This document shows positions 54,036 through 62,006 of a stretch of 64,000 nt of DNA, piece by piece. Numbering within the stretch: position 1 is the first letter of the stretch; every line of letters begins with the position of its first letter. The stretch is from Marinomonas foliarum. GTDB taxonomy: Bacteria > Pseudomonadota > Gammaproteobacteria > Pseudomonadales > Marinomonadaceae. The stretch lies in the NCBI RefSeq assembly GCF_003337275.1, contig NZ_QPJQ01000015.1, forward strand, positions 21,636 to 85,635, written 5' to 3'. Made by a program: the position numbers and the translations under genes. The notes beneath the pieces are model-generated. The model saw only the letters and a program-made list of their open reading frames with translations, searched no databases and was not told the origin of the DNA.

Positions 54036-54980
54036 ATGCTACCTGAAAATGCGAAAAATGCTTTAAATGGCTGGATAAAAGCGGCCACACCGATTATTGA
54101 AAAAATGACAGGCCAAAGTGACATAAGCTGGCCAGATGCCCGCGCTAGTTATGTTGATGATCTTGATAAACTGTTTCCTGCACCAGAAGGCGTTTCATTT
54201 CGTCATGTTGATCTAGGTGGTGTTTCTACCATGTTAGTCACACCAGATAATGTCATAGAAGGTCGAGTATTGTTTTATGTACATGGCGGCGGTTATGTTC
54301 ATGGCGGCGTAAAAGCCTATCGAGGGTTAGCTGGGCATTATGCTAAGCAGCTTCGTGCTCAAGTGTATGTACCGGATTATCGACAAGCACCTGAGTACCC
54401 ATTTCCCTTGCCGATAGATGATACATTCAATGCTTACAGGGCTTTGCTAGAGCAGGGGGGGGACCCTCGCACCTTAGCCATTTCCGGTGATTCCGCAGGC
54501 GGGGCCATGATCGTCACCATTATGAGAAAAGCCAGAGATGCGAAGCTGCCTCTTCCTGCCGCAGCGGTTGCTATTTCTCCTTGGGCAGACCTGACTCACT
54601 GTGGTGTTTCCGCCAGAATTAGAAATGGCATTGATCCAATATGTACTACGGATTTTCTCGACCAGCTAGCGGCTCTATTCTTGGCTGGCGAGTTACCAAC
54701 GAACCCTGATGCATCACCTATTTTTGCGGATGTTAGAGGATTATCACCAACCTTAATTCAAATCGGTGAAAATGAAGTTATGTTGCATGGCGCGACCCGA
54801 CTGGCTTCTCATCTTGGTGAAAACCGAGTTAGGACGACGTTAGAAGTATGGCCTGGAATGTTTCACGTTTGGCATATTTTTTCAGGGTTACTTCCTGAAG
54901 CTGATCACGCTTTACGAAATGCTGTTAGATTTATCGATGATGCTTTTACATCAGAGCTGGATACCAACGAACAAGCTTAA
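54036..54980 (+). CDS. Alpha/beta hydrolase, hormone-sensitive-lipase family
   Basis: A 314-residue cytosolic esterase with the HSL pattern: oxyanion motif YVHGGGYVHGG, nucleophile in GDSAGGAMIV, likely acid in IQIGENEVML (Glu replacing the more usual Asp) and His in WPGMFHVWHIF. Short-chain esters or aromatic esters are usual substrates. AAGGAG precedes the ATG at ideal distance. The gene contains a run of eight G at 54455-54462 within codons for QGGD, a possible slippage site. It is divergent from a LysR gene. Confidence 0.9.
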   Translation: MLPENAKNALNGWIKAATPIIEKMTGQSDISWPDARASYVDDLDKLFPAPEGVSFRHVDLGGVSTMLVTPDNVIEGRVLFYVHGGGYVHGGVKAYRGLAGHYAKQLRAQVYVPDYRQAPEYPFPLPIDDTFNAYRALLEQGGDPRTLAISGDSAGGAMIVTIMRKARDAKLPLPAAAVAISPWADLTHCGVSARIRNGIDPICTTDFLDQLAALFLAGELPTNPDASPIFADVRGLSPTLIQIGENEVMLHGATRLASHLGENRVRTTLEVWPGMFHVWHIFSGLLPEADHALRNAVRFIDDAFTSELDTNEQA

Positions 54981-55030
54981 AAGCGCCCGTCTAACTAAGG
55001 TTTGTGGTTAAAAATTAGGAATCGCCTGTA

Positions 55031-55062
55031 AAAAGCAGAGAAAAGGGTTTTTCTCTGCTTTT
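55031..55062. terminator. Terminator between the esterase and DUF3817 genes
   Basis: AAAAGCAGAGAAAA / TTTTCTCTGCTTTT stem with a loop of about 4 bases; A and T tracts allow use from both convergent genes. Confidence 0.88.
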
Positions 55063-55085
55063 TGGGCTTTTTTCGAAAAACGTGA

Positions 55086-55361
55086 TCAGTATTTATTTAA
55101 AATTTTTGCCTTAAACACGTAACTCCCAAAAGGTAATAATGACGCAACAAATCCTATCAAGGCGTGTTTTGACGAAACCCCATATCGGGACACACTTAAC
55201 GCCAACAGAATGTTAAACAAGATAAACAACCCTCCATGAACTGGGCCAATGATGCTTACATATTCCGGCATGTCCATCAGGCGTTTCAATGGCACGGCAA
55301 TGAAGAGCAGCAATAGAAGCGACGTGCCTTCTAAAATGGAGATAAATCGTAACATTTTCAT
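55086..55361 (-). CDS. DUF3817 membrane protein
   Basis: A 91-residue protein with three hydrophobic helices (SILEGTSLLLLLFIAVPLKR; VHGGLFILFNILLALSV; ALIGFVASLLPFGSYVFKA). The EGTSLL and GPVHGGLF motifs are those of the DUF3817 (YdzA-like) family, of unknown function. It is a single gene. Confidence 0.85.
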   Translation of the reverse strand: MKMLRFISILEGTSLLLLLFIAVPLKRLMDMPEYVSIIGPVHGGLFILFNILLALSVSRYGVSSKHALIGFVASLLPFGSYVFKAKILNKY

Positions 55362-55514
55362 ACTGTGTCTCTTTTATTGAAGTGTGTTGAAAGAATGTAT
55401 TCAGCGCTAATAAGACCCCAGAATAACAGTTTAATTTCATTTCAAGGTCGGTTATTTAAAGAGTGGAATCATGTCAGCAGAGTCATTCGTTGAATGACGT
55501 CGAGAGTATTAACA

Positions 55515-55838
55515 TCACTTCTGATTTTCAGCCCATTTTAGTAAGGCGTCTAGAGCAGGGCAAAGTTCCTGACCCCAGTCCGTTAAACGGTATTCTACTT
55601 TTGGTGGAACTTGATGATAAATGGTTCGTGTGACGATTCCATCGGCTTCCATTTGACGAAGCTGTTGAATGAGCATTTTCTGAGTGATGGCAGGAATGGC
55701 TTTTTCTAATTCAGAGAAGCGTTTTACTTGTCCGCCAAAGAGATGGAAGAGGATGACCAACTTCCATTTTCCTTCCAGAATTTTTAGTACTTGCTCTACG
55801 CCATCGGCTGCAGAAGCTGGCGTCCATTTTTTTGTCAT
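55515..55838 (-). CDS. HxlR-family transcriptional regulator
   Basis: A 107-residue winged-helix protein: VLKILEGKWKLVILFHLFGG, RFSELEKAIPAITQKMLIQQ, LRQMEADGIVTRTIYHQVPP, KVEYRLTDWGQELCPALDAL. The usual HxlR cysteine near the N-terminus is absent; the only cysteine is in ELCPAL, so simple thiol sensing in the YodB manner is unlikely. It is divergent from the NTF2-SDR pair, and a canonical HxlR palindrome lies between them. Confidence 0.9.
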   Translation of the reverse strand: MTKKWTPASAADGVEQVLKILEGKWKLVILFHLFGGQVKRFSELEKAIPAITQKMLIQQLRQMEADGIVTRTIYHQVPPKVEYRLTDWGQELCPALDALLKWAENQK

Positions 55839-55872
55839 TTTTTTTATGGCCTCAGCCCTTATGAGATCAAAA

Positions 55873-55890
55873 ACTTACTTCAGAGTAAGT
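55873..55890. promoter_or_regulatory. Predicted HxlR operator
   Basis: ACTTACT-TCAG-AGTAAGT, a perfect 7-base inverted repeat of the ACTTAC/GTAAGT type that I recall for HxlR-family regulators. It lies 34 bases upstream of the HxlR start and 107 bases before the NTF2 gene, so it can govern both directions. Confidence 0.7.
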
Positions 55891-55997
55891 ACCCTACTTT
55901 TTTGTCGGTTCTTGTTTTCCGGATAGCTTAACGCCATTCTTCTCAGACAGCAATTTGGCTTGTATTGAGCCACTAATTTAAGTGAAGGAGTTTTACT

Positions 55998-56324
55998 ATG
56001 ACAATTGTTCTTCCCAAACCAATCGCAAATTATTTTAAAGCAGATAAGGAAAATGGTGAGGCTATTGTTGCCTGCTTTTCCGAGAATGCAGTGGTAAAAG
56101 ATGAAGGACAAACTCATATGGGATTAGATGCAATTAGGCAGTGGAAAATGAGCACATCGTCTAAATATACCTACACAGTTGAACCGCAGTCATTACGCGA
56201 ATGCGAGGAGAAAATGATTGTCACCGGTTTGGTCGCAGGTAACTTTCCTGGGAGTCCTGTGAATCTTCAATACGCTTTCACGCTGGATGGTGACAAAATT
56301 GCCGCGTTGGAGATCACTTTATGA
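55998..56324 (+). CDS. NTF2-like (SnoaL-fold) small protein
   Basis: A 108-residue cone-shaped NTF2-like protein: helix YFKADKENGEAIVACFSENA, then AVVKDEGQTHMGLDAIRQWK (the conserved GLDAIR segment) and beta strands to the end (LQYAFTLDGDKIAALEI). Such proteins bind small ligands or act as isomerases or cyclases; here the activity is unknown. Its stop overlaps the SDR start by four bases (ATGA), so the two are translationally coupled. Confidence 0.85.
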   Translation: MTIVLPKPIANYFKADKENGEAIVACFSENAVVKDEGQTHMGLDAIRQWKMSTSSKYTYTVEPQSLRECEEKMIVTGLVAGNFPGSPVNLQYAFTLDGDKIAALEITL

Positions 56325-57103
56325 GTTTTGATCTTGAGTTAAATGGACGTATTGCTTTGGTTACTGGCGGAACTAAGGGGTTGGGAGCGGCGGTCGTTGA
56401 GTCGTTACATGACGCAGGAGTGCATGTGATTGCCGTGGCTCGTTCTGTTCCTAAAGAAGCCCTAGAAGGCATTTCATACATAGAAGGGGATTTGCTGACG
56501 GCAGCGGGTTGTAGCGCGCTAGTAAACACCGTATTAGATAAGTTTGGTGGTGTTGATATTGTTGTCAATGTGCTGGGCGGCTCAAGCGCTCCCAGTGGAG
56601 GTTTTTCTGTCCTTGATGAGCAAGAGTGGGAAAATGCATTGAGTCAAAATTTACTGTCTGCGGTACGCATTGATAGAGGGTTATTGCCCTCAATGATAAC
56701 AAAAGGCTCTGGTGTTATTGTTCACGTCACATCGATACAGAACAAACTTCCCTTGCCTGAATCGACTACCGCTTATGCCGCAGCGAAAGCGGCGTTATCC
56801 ACTTACAGTAAAAGCTTATCGAAAGAAGTGGCGCCAAAAGGCATTCGCGTTGTGCGTGTTTCCCCCGGTTGGATAGAAACGGAAGCATCGGTTCGACTTG
56901 CTGAACGGCTTGCTGATCATGCCGGTACGGATTATGAAGGAGGTAAAAAGATTATTATGGATTCGCTTGGTGGTATTCCTTTAGGACGTCCAGCACAACC
57001 TTCTGAAGTTGCCGACTTAATTACCTTCCTAGTATCGGCTAGAGCTTCATCCATAACAGGCACCGAATACGTTGTTGATGGCGGTACTGTACCTACAGCT
57101 TAG
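56321..57103 (+). CDS. SDR-family oxidoreductase
   Basis: A 260-residue classical short-chain dehydrogenase: nucleotide motif TGGTKGLGAAV (TGxxxGxG), NVLGG where NNAG is usual, catalytic Ser in VHVTSIQNKL and YAAAK with Tyr/Lys, C-terminal SSITGTEYVVDGG. Preference for NAD or NADP cannot be fixed. It is coupled to the NTF2-like gene and probably repressed by the divergent HxlR protein; the pair may detoxify a reactive carbonyl or quinone, which is inference. Confidence 0.92.
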   Translation: MSFDLELNGRIALVTGGTKGLGAAVVESLHDAGVHVIAVARSVPKEALEGISYIEGDLLTAAGCSALVNTVLDKFGGVDIVVNVLGGSSAPSGGFSVLDEQEWENALSQNLLSAVRIDRGLLPSMITKGSGVIVHVTSIQNKLPLPESTTAYAAAKAALSTYSKSLSKEVAPKGIRVVRVSPGWIETEASVRLAERLADHAGTDYEGGKKIIMDSLGGIPLGRPAQPSEVADLITFLVSARASSITGTEYVVDGGTVPTA

Positions 57104-57160
57104 AAGCTTTCCACATAGTTTCTTCTTGCTGAACCAGATAGTCAGCCAGTATTAGCACAC

Positions 57161-57194
57161 AAAAAAACGCCCTCTATTTTATGGGAGGGCATTT
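57161..57194 (-). terminator. Terminator of the ankyrin lipoprotein gene
   Basis: GCCCTC / GAGGGC stem (57169-57174 and 57185-57190) with a 10-base loop; on the minus strand it runs into seven T. Confidence 0.8.
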
Positions 57195-57234
57195 TCATTG
57201 GGGAATTTAAAATTCAGTTAATTTTTTGGCTTGT

Positions 57235-58347
57235 TTACCAAGCACCCGCTCCTATGGCTCCCATGATATTTAAGATAGTACCTCCGGCTGATGATCCACT
57301 ATCTTGATTTTGTTGTGCTGCTCTTTGTTGATTAATGGCTACTTGTTTTTCACGTAAGACTTTAATTTCAGCAAATTTGCCTTTAAAGCTTTCAGCGGTA
57401 TAACCATCTGCATTTTTGTGTGTTGGGTCTGCTCCTAAATCAATCAAAGTGGCAGCCAATATATTCCGATCAAAAAACTCTGCGTCATGCAAAGGGCTCA
57501 TACTTTTTGTTTCGTATAAGTATGAGCCATAAGTGTTAAAGCCAACAATGACTGGAGTGTTATGGGTTACATTAACGTCTGCTCCATATTTCACCAGTAT
57601 TCTAGCTCTTTCAGAAGACTGCACTTCATCGAGGTAGTTTCCTAGTTCGGTGAGAAACATACACTTTCCGTGGACACAAGAGTATCGCATATTCGCGTCT
57701 AGGCCATTTTCGAGTAAAGCGGTTAATAAATTGTTTGTTGTAGAAGTGAATATGGACTCATAAAGAGGAGAGCCATATTCAGGTAATTTGTTTGGATCGC
57801 CACCCATATCTATTATTTTTTGTACTGCAATAGCGGTATTTTTCCCATCACGAAAGGTTGGGGCCGGATTTTTTAGCACAGCAAAGTGATCTGGGTAATA
57901 TGAATATGAAGAAACGACATAATGTAAACAATTGGTGTAGTTAAGAGTGTCGTCTGGATAGCGTTCCAATAATACTTGCATAATGTCGAACTCAGCGACT
58001 CCGCAAGCCAGCTCTGCAGCGGGGACATTAACCGGTGTGCGTGCCCATTGATTGTTAAGATTTAAATATCGTATAGAAACTTTATGGGCGGCATTGATGC
58101 TGGTCAGGTATTTCACTGCGTCGAGGTTTCGGTTGTAGATGGCGGCCTCCATGGCGTTGGAGTACTCAATATAGCTGGGTAGGGCATCCTTTGAACTTGT
58201 TATGTAGGGGTTGTCTTTATGGCTTTCTAACACCGCCATATCATTGTTTGTTATTCCATGGATTTGGATATCTGCTTCTTTTGATTTTTGGCTCGCGCAA
58301 CCAGATAACACAATTAGAAGTAGACTAAGGCTAAATAAGCGATTCAT
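57235..58347 (-). CDS. Ankyrin-repeat-like lipoprotein
   Basis: A 370-residue lipoprotein (signal MNRLFSLSLLLIVLSGC, lipidated Cys at 17). The mature part is built of degenerate ankyrin-type helix pairs: AMEAAIYNRNLDAVKYLTSI, AELACGVAEFDIMQVLLERY, GSPLYESIFTSTTNNLLTAL, LLENGLDANMRYSC, RARILVKYGADVNV, LAATLIDLGADPTHKNADGY. It ends in a glutamine-rich then glycine-rich tail. It probably sits in the outer membrane facing the periplasm. No toxin or catalase partner is adjacent; function unknown. Confidence 0.8.
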   Translation of the reverse strand: MNRLFSLSLLLIVLSGCASQKSKEADIQIHGITNNDMAVLESHKDNPYITSSKDALPSYIEYSNAMEAAIYNRNLDAVKYLTSINAAHKVSIRYLNLNNQWARTPVNVPAAELACGVAEFDIMQVLLERYPDDTLNYTNCLHYVVSSYSYYPDHFAVLKNPAPTFRDGKNTAIAVQKIIDMGGDPNKLPEYGSPLYESIFTSTTNNLLTALLENGLDANMRYSCVHGKCMFLTELGNYLDEVQSSERARILVKYGADVNVTHNTPVIVGFNTYGSYLYETKSMSPLHDAEFFDRNILAATLIDLGADPTHKNADGYTAESFKGKFAEIKVLREKQVAINQQRAAQQNQDSGSSAGGTILNIMGAIGAGAW

Positions 58348-58471
58348 AACGAATACTCTTTGAAGCTATAAGGGTTAAATGTGCACTTAATATTAAATCA
58401 ATATAGGTTGCGTATTGTGCTCCCTCTACCCCTATTTGAGGTATTTTAGTTTTTTATTGATTATAGAATGT

Positions 58472-58508
58472 AAAAAAACCGCCATCCAGCTAAGCCAGAG
58501 GGCGGTTT
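58472..58508 (-). terminator. Terminator of ahpF
   Basis: AAACCGCC / GGCGGTTT stem around a 17-base loop, continuing into T residues on the minus strand, 20 bases past the ahpF stop codon. Confidence 0.85.
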
Positions 58509-58528
58509 ATATAACTCTAATTGTTTGC

Positions 58529-60076
58529 TTAGTTACGAATCAAGTAATCAAATGCGCCTAGAGCTGCGGTTGCGCCGCCACCCATGGAGATGATGATTTG
58601 CTTGTACGGTGTTGTCGTAACATCGCCTGCTGCGAATACACCTGGGATAGAGGTTTCGCCATGAGCGTTGATGACGATTTCGCCTCTGTTCGTTAACTCC
58701 AACGTGTCTTTTAAGAACTCGCTGTTTGGTACTAAGCCAATTTGTACGAATATCCCAGCCACGTCTACAAGATGAGACTCGTCGGTTAATCGGTCTGTGT
58801 ATTTTAAACCAATAACACGTTGTCCATCACCGATAACTTCGGTTGTCATGGCGTTTTTGATGATAGTCACATTTGGCAAAGAGTTGGCTTTTTTCACCAA
58901 TACATCGTCGGCACGTAAGGTGTCGGCAAATTCAAACACGGTAACGTGTTCTGTGATACCCGCCAAGTCAATTGCGGCTTCGATACCCGAGTTACCACCA
59001 CCGATAACCGCGGTTCTTTTGCCTTTGAACAATGGACCGTCACAGTGTGGGCAGTAAGCTACGCCCTTGTTACGGTATTCTTGTTCGCCCGGTACGTTCA
59101 TTTCTCTCCAACGTGCACCAGTGGCTAACACAACGGATTTACTTTTCAGGATCGCGCCATTTTCTAATTCCACTTCGATGAATTCTTTCTTCTCTAGGCG
59201 AACGGCTTTTTGCAGCTTCATTAGGTCAACATCGTAATCTAATACGTGTTGCTCAAGTCCCGCGACCAATTTCGGGCCGTCAGTTGCTTTGACAGAGATG
59301 AAGTTTTCAATCGCCATGGTATCACTGACTTGACCACCAAAACGTTCTGCCACGACGCCTGTGCGGATGCCTTTGCGTGCTGCGTAAATAGCAGCAGCTG
59401 CACCAGCTGGACCACCACCAACAACTAGCATGTCGTAAGGTGCTTTTTCGGCTAAGGCTGCGGCTTGTTTGTCTGCTGCGCCAGTATCTACTTTGTTGAT
59501 TATTTCTGCCAGTGTCATGCGACCTTGGCCAAAGAGTTCGCCATTTAGGTACACAGATGGCACGGCCATGATGTTGCGTTCGTTTACTTCGTCTTGGAAT
59601 AAAGAACCATCGATCATGGTCGCGGTAATGTTAGGGTTTAATACCGCCATTAAGTTAACGGCTTGCACCACGTCTGGACAGTTGTGGCAAGAGAGGGAAA
59701 TGTACACCTCAAAGTTCAATTTAGATGTTAGAGACTTAATTTGTTCTAGGGTCTCTTGTGCCGCTTTGGATGGGTGACCACCCGCTTGTAATAGAGCCAG
59801 TACGAGAGAGGTAAACTCGTGGCCCATTGGGATGCCTGCAAAACGCACACGTGCTGCTTCGCCTTTTGGCGCGATGGCCATTTGCGGTGCACGACCTTGT
59901 GAGTTTGCATCTACCGTTAGGGTGATTTTGTCGCTTTTTAGCTCGGTAATTTCGCGAGCCAATTCAAGTAATTCTTCTGATTTTGCTGAACCGTTTGTGG
60001 ACACAGTAATTTCAATCGGATTAACGATATTTTGCAGGTATGTGCCCAACTGCTGTTTTAAGTTTGCTTCTAACAT
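58529..60076 (-). CDS. ahpF: Alkyl hydroperoxide reductase, flavoprotein subunit
   Basis: A 515-residue flavoprotein that transfers NADH electrons to AhpC. The N-terminal tandem thioredoxin-like domain carries [20 protein letters not shown] with the CxxC donor. FAD and NADH Rossmann motifs are [20 protein letters not shown] and [19 protein letters not shown]. The TrxR-like redox pair is in [17 protein letters not shown]-closing segment [17 protein letters not shown]. Length equals E. coli AhpF. It follows ahpC by 92 bases, with a hairpin between. Confidence 0.97.
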   Translation of the reverse strand: MLEANLKQQLGTYLQNIVNPIEITVSTNGSAKSEELLELAREITELKSDKITLTVDANSQGRAPQMAIAPKGEAARVRFAGIPMGHEFTSLVLALLQAGGHPSKAAQETLEQIKSLTSKLNFEVYISLSCHNCPDVVQAVNLMAVLNPNITATMIDGSLFQDEVNERNIMAVPSVYLNGELFGQGRMTLAEIINKVDTGAADKQAAALAEKAPYDMLVVGGGPAGAAAAIYAARKGIRTGVVAERFGGQVSDTMAIENFISVKATDGPKLVAGLEQHVLDYDVDLMKLQKAVRLEKKEFIEVELENGAILKSKSVVLATGARWREMNVPGEQEYRNKGVAYCPHCDGPLFKGKRTAVIGGGNSGIEAAIDLAGITEHVTVFEFADTLRADDVLVKKANSLPNVTIIKNAMTTEVIGDGQRVIGLKYTDRLTDESHLVDVAGIFVQIGLVPNSEFLKDTLELTNRGEIVINAHGETSIPGVFAAGDVTTTPYKQIIISMGGGATAALGAFDYLIRN

Positions 60077-60125
60077 GATGATGAAACCTGTATATGATTG
60101 AGTAATTTACTGTGCTGAGAGTAAA

Positions 60126-60147
60126 AAGGGGTCAGGTGTGACCCCTT
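60126..60147 (-). terminator. Hairpin between ahpC and ahpF
   Basis: AAGGGGTCA / TGACCCCTT with loop GGTG, followed by TTTAC on the minus strand. It may act as a partial terminator giving more ahpC than ahpF message. Its arms resemble the REP-like palindromes near 22.2 kb, but the element is only a simple hairpin. Confidence 0.7.
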
Positions 60148-60168
60148 TATTGTTCTTTGTTCGACCGC

Positions 60169-60726
60169 TTAGATTTTGCCAACTAGGTCTAGAGAAGGAG
60201 TCAGTGTTTCTTCGCCTTCTTTCCATTTCGCTGGGCAAACTTCACCTGGGTGAGCGGCTACGTATTGTGCTGCTTTTACTTTACGAAGTAGGTCTTGAGC
60301 GTCGCGGCCGATACCTTCAGCTGTGATTTCCATGGCTTGGATAGTGCCTTCTGGATCGATCAAGAAAGTCGCGCGATCTGCAAGACCTTGGCCTTCACGC
60401 ATTACGCCGAAGTTGTTTGTGATGTTGCCTGTTTGATCGCCAACCATGTAGTACTGGATTTTGCCGATTGTTTCAGAGCTTGCGTGCCATGCTTTGTGAG
60501 TGAAGTGAGTGTCTGTAGAGACAGAGAATACTTCTACACCGCGAGATTGAAGTTCAGCGTAGTTGTCTGCAACATCGCCTAGTTCTGTTGGGCATACGAA
60601 AGTGAAGTCAGCTGGGTAGAAGAAGAATACGGCCCATTTGCCTAGCACGTCTTTTTCAGAAATTTCTACGAATTCACCGTTTTTAAAAGCCGTAGCATTG
60701 AATGGTTTGATTTGTGTGTTGATCAT
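60169..60726 (-). CDS. ahpC: Alkyl hydroperoxide reductase, peroxiredoxin subunit
   Basis: A 185-residue 2-Cys peroxiredoxin. Peroxidatic Cys near residue 47 in [20 protein letters not shown], resolving Cys in [17 protein letters not shown], catalytic Thr and Arg context in [18 protein letters not shown]. It reduces H2O2 and organic peroxides and is recharged by AhpF. First gene of the ahpC-ahpF unit, with an OxyR-type site upstream. Confidence 0.97.
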   Translation of the reverse strand: MINTQIKPFNATAFKNGEFVEISEKDVLGKWAVFFFYPADFTFVCPTELGDVADNYAELQSRGVEVFSVSTDTHFTHKAWHASSETIGKIQYYMVGDQTGNITNNFGVMREGQGLADRATFLIDPEGTIQAMEITAEGIGRDAQDLLRKVKAAQYVAAHPGEVCPAKWKEGEETLTPSLDLVGKI

Positions 60727-60800
60727 TGTGTTTCTCCTAATATGTGTTTGAGTGCGTTACCAACAGAACTCATATTAGGGAAAATGGAGTTATAGTTAAA

Positions 60801-60837
60801 ATTGTTATTAACTAAAGTTATGATTGATAAAAACTAT
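60801..60837 (-). promoter_or_regulatory. Predicted OxyR site of ahpC
   Basis: On the minus strand, four tetramers spaced by 7 bases read ATAG, CAAT, TTAG, CAAT, against the OxyR pattern ATAG-CTAT-ATAG-CTAT (13 of 16 bases). The inner conserved T and A of each 7-base spacer on either half also match. It ends 75 bases upstream of the ahpC start, where an activator next to the -35 box would sit. Confidence 0.65.
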
Positions 60838-60918
60838 TTTTGGTGGTGAAAACATAGAGTGGGAGAAAGAAGCAGGTAAGTAGACAAGGGAATCTCTTAA
60901 AGCAAAGGGGTTAAGTGA

Positions 60919-61980
60919 CTAGCTTTCTTCGTCAGGGTAGGCTGCACGTACTTCTTCGATTTCGGGCATGACGGCATGAAGTAATTGGATTAATGAAGCA
61001 TCGAAATGCAGGCCTGCATTCTCGTCCATGTACTTTAATGTTTCTTCAAGTGTCCACGGAGCCTTGTATGGGCGCTTAGAAAGTAATGCATCGAGTACAT
61101 CGGCAATAGCGACGATACGACCTTCAATAGGAATCTCTTCGCCCTTTAGTCCATATGGGTAACCTGAGCCATCCCATTTTTCATGATGGGTAAGCGCAAT
61201 GACTTTCGCCATATTTAACATTGGATCATCATCACAATCGCCTAAGATCTTGGCTCCGAAAATAGTGTGCTGCTTCATGGTGTCCCATTCATCATGATCC
61301 AATTTTCCTGGTTTTAGGAGGATGGAGTCTGCAATGCCAATTTTTCCAACATCATGCATAGGAGCAGCATTAAATACCATTTCTACCCAATCTGGGTTGC
61401 CACCATAGGCTTCTGCGAGGAATTTAGAGTAATGGCTCATACGAATAACGTGTGCGCCAGTTTCATTGTCTTTGTACTCTACGGCTCGCCCAAGGTGCTG
61501 AATAATGCGTAGGCGGTTCTGTTCCAGTGACAGTGTACGTTCTTTGACTTTCTTTTGCAGTTGGCGGTTTTGATTGTAGAGCGCGATATGTGTGCGAACA
61601 CGCGCTTTTACTCTCGGAGGGCTGATCGGTTTGGTGATGTAATCAACGGCGCCAAGTGCGAAGCCTTGCTCTTCATCACAAGGATTGGCTTTGGCGGTAA
61701 CAAACAGGACGGGGATATCTGATGTGACAGGATTGGCTTTTAGTCGGCGGCAAACTTCGTAGCCATCCATTTCTGGCATCATGACATCCAATAAGATCAT
61801 TTCTGGCTTAGGCGAGCTTTGTTGAGCAATTTGCAGTGCTTTTTTGCCATTTGTGGCGATTTTCAGATCGTAATCATTGCGCAACGTTGCAGCCAATACG
61901 TCAATATTTTCAGGCGTGTCATCCACAATAAGAATGAGAGGCTTGTGTTGTTCCTGTGTAAACATGAAAGTGTCCGCCAT
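60919..61980 (-). CDS. Response regulator with HD-GYP phosphodiesterase domain
   Basis: A 353-residue protein: receiver domain at about 12-130 (LILIVDDTPENIDVL, phospho-acceptor Asp in MILLDVMMPEMDGYEV, Lys in VDYITKPISPPRVK), a short coil, then HD-GYP at about 160-345 with HDVGKIGIADSILLKPGKLD and THHEKWDGSGYPYGLKGEEI. All catalytic residues are present, so it should break down cyclic di-GMP in the cytosol when phosphorylated. It lies 26 bases downstream of the hybrid kinase remnant on the same strand, its likely former partner. Confidence 0.94.
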   Translation of the reverse strand: MADTFMFTQEQHKPLILIVDDTPENIDVLAATLRNDYDLKIATNGKKALQIAQQSSPKPEMILLDVMMPEMDGYEVCRRLKANPVTSDIPVLFVTAKANPCDEEQGFALGAVDYITKPISPPRVKARVRTHIALYNQNRQLQKKVKERTLSLEQNRLRIIQHLGRAVEYKDNETGAHVIRMSHYSKFLAEAYGGNPDWVEMVFNAAPMHDVGKIGIADSILLKPGKLDHDEWDTMKQHTIFGAKILGDCDDDPMLNMAKVIALTHHEKWDGSGYPYGLKGEEIPIEGRIVAIADVLDALLSKRPYKAPWTLEETLKYMDENAGLHFDASLIQLLHAVMPEIEEVRAAYPDEES

Positions 61981-62006
61981 TATGATGTCGATTTATATGC
62001 AACTCA

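Noticed and set aside
60126..60147. Hairpin with GGGGTCA/TGACCCC arms, like the REP palindromes
   Set aside because: It is only a 9-base stem in the ahpC-ahpF gap with a T-rich end, better explained as a terminator. The shared bases could be chance.
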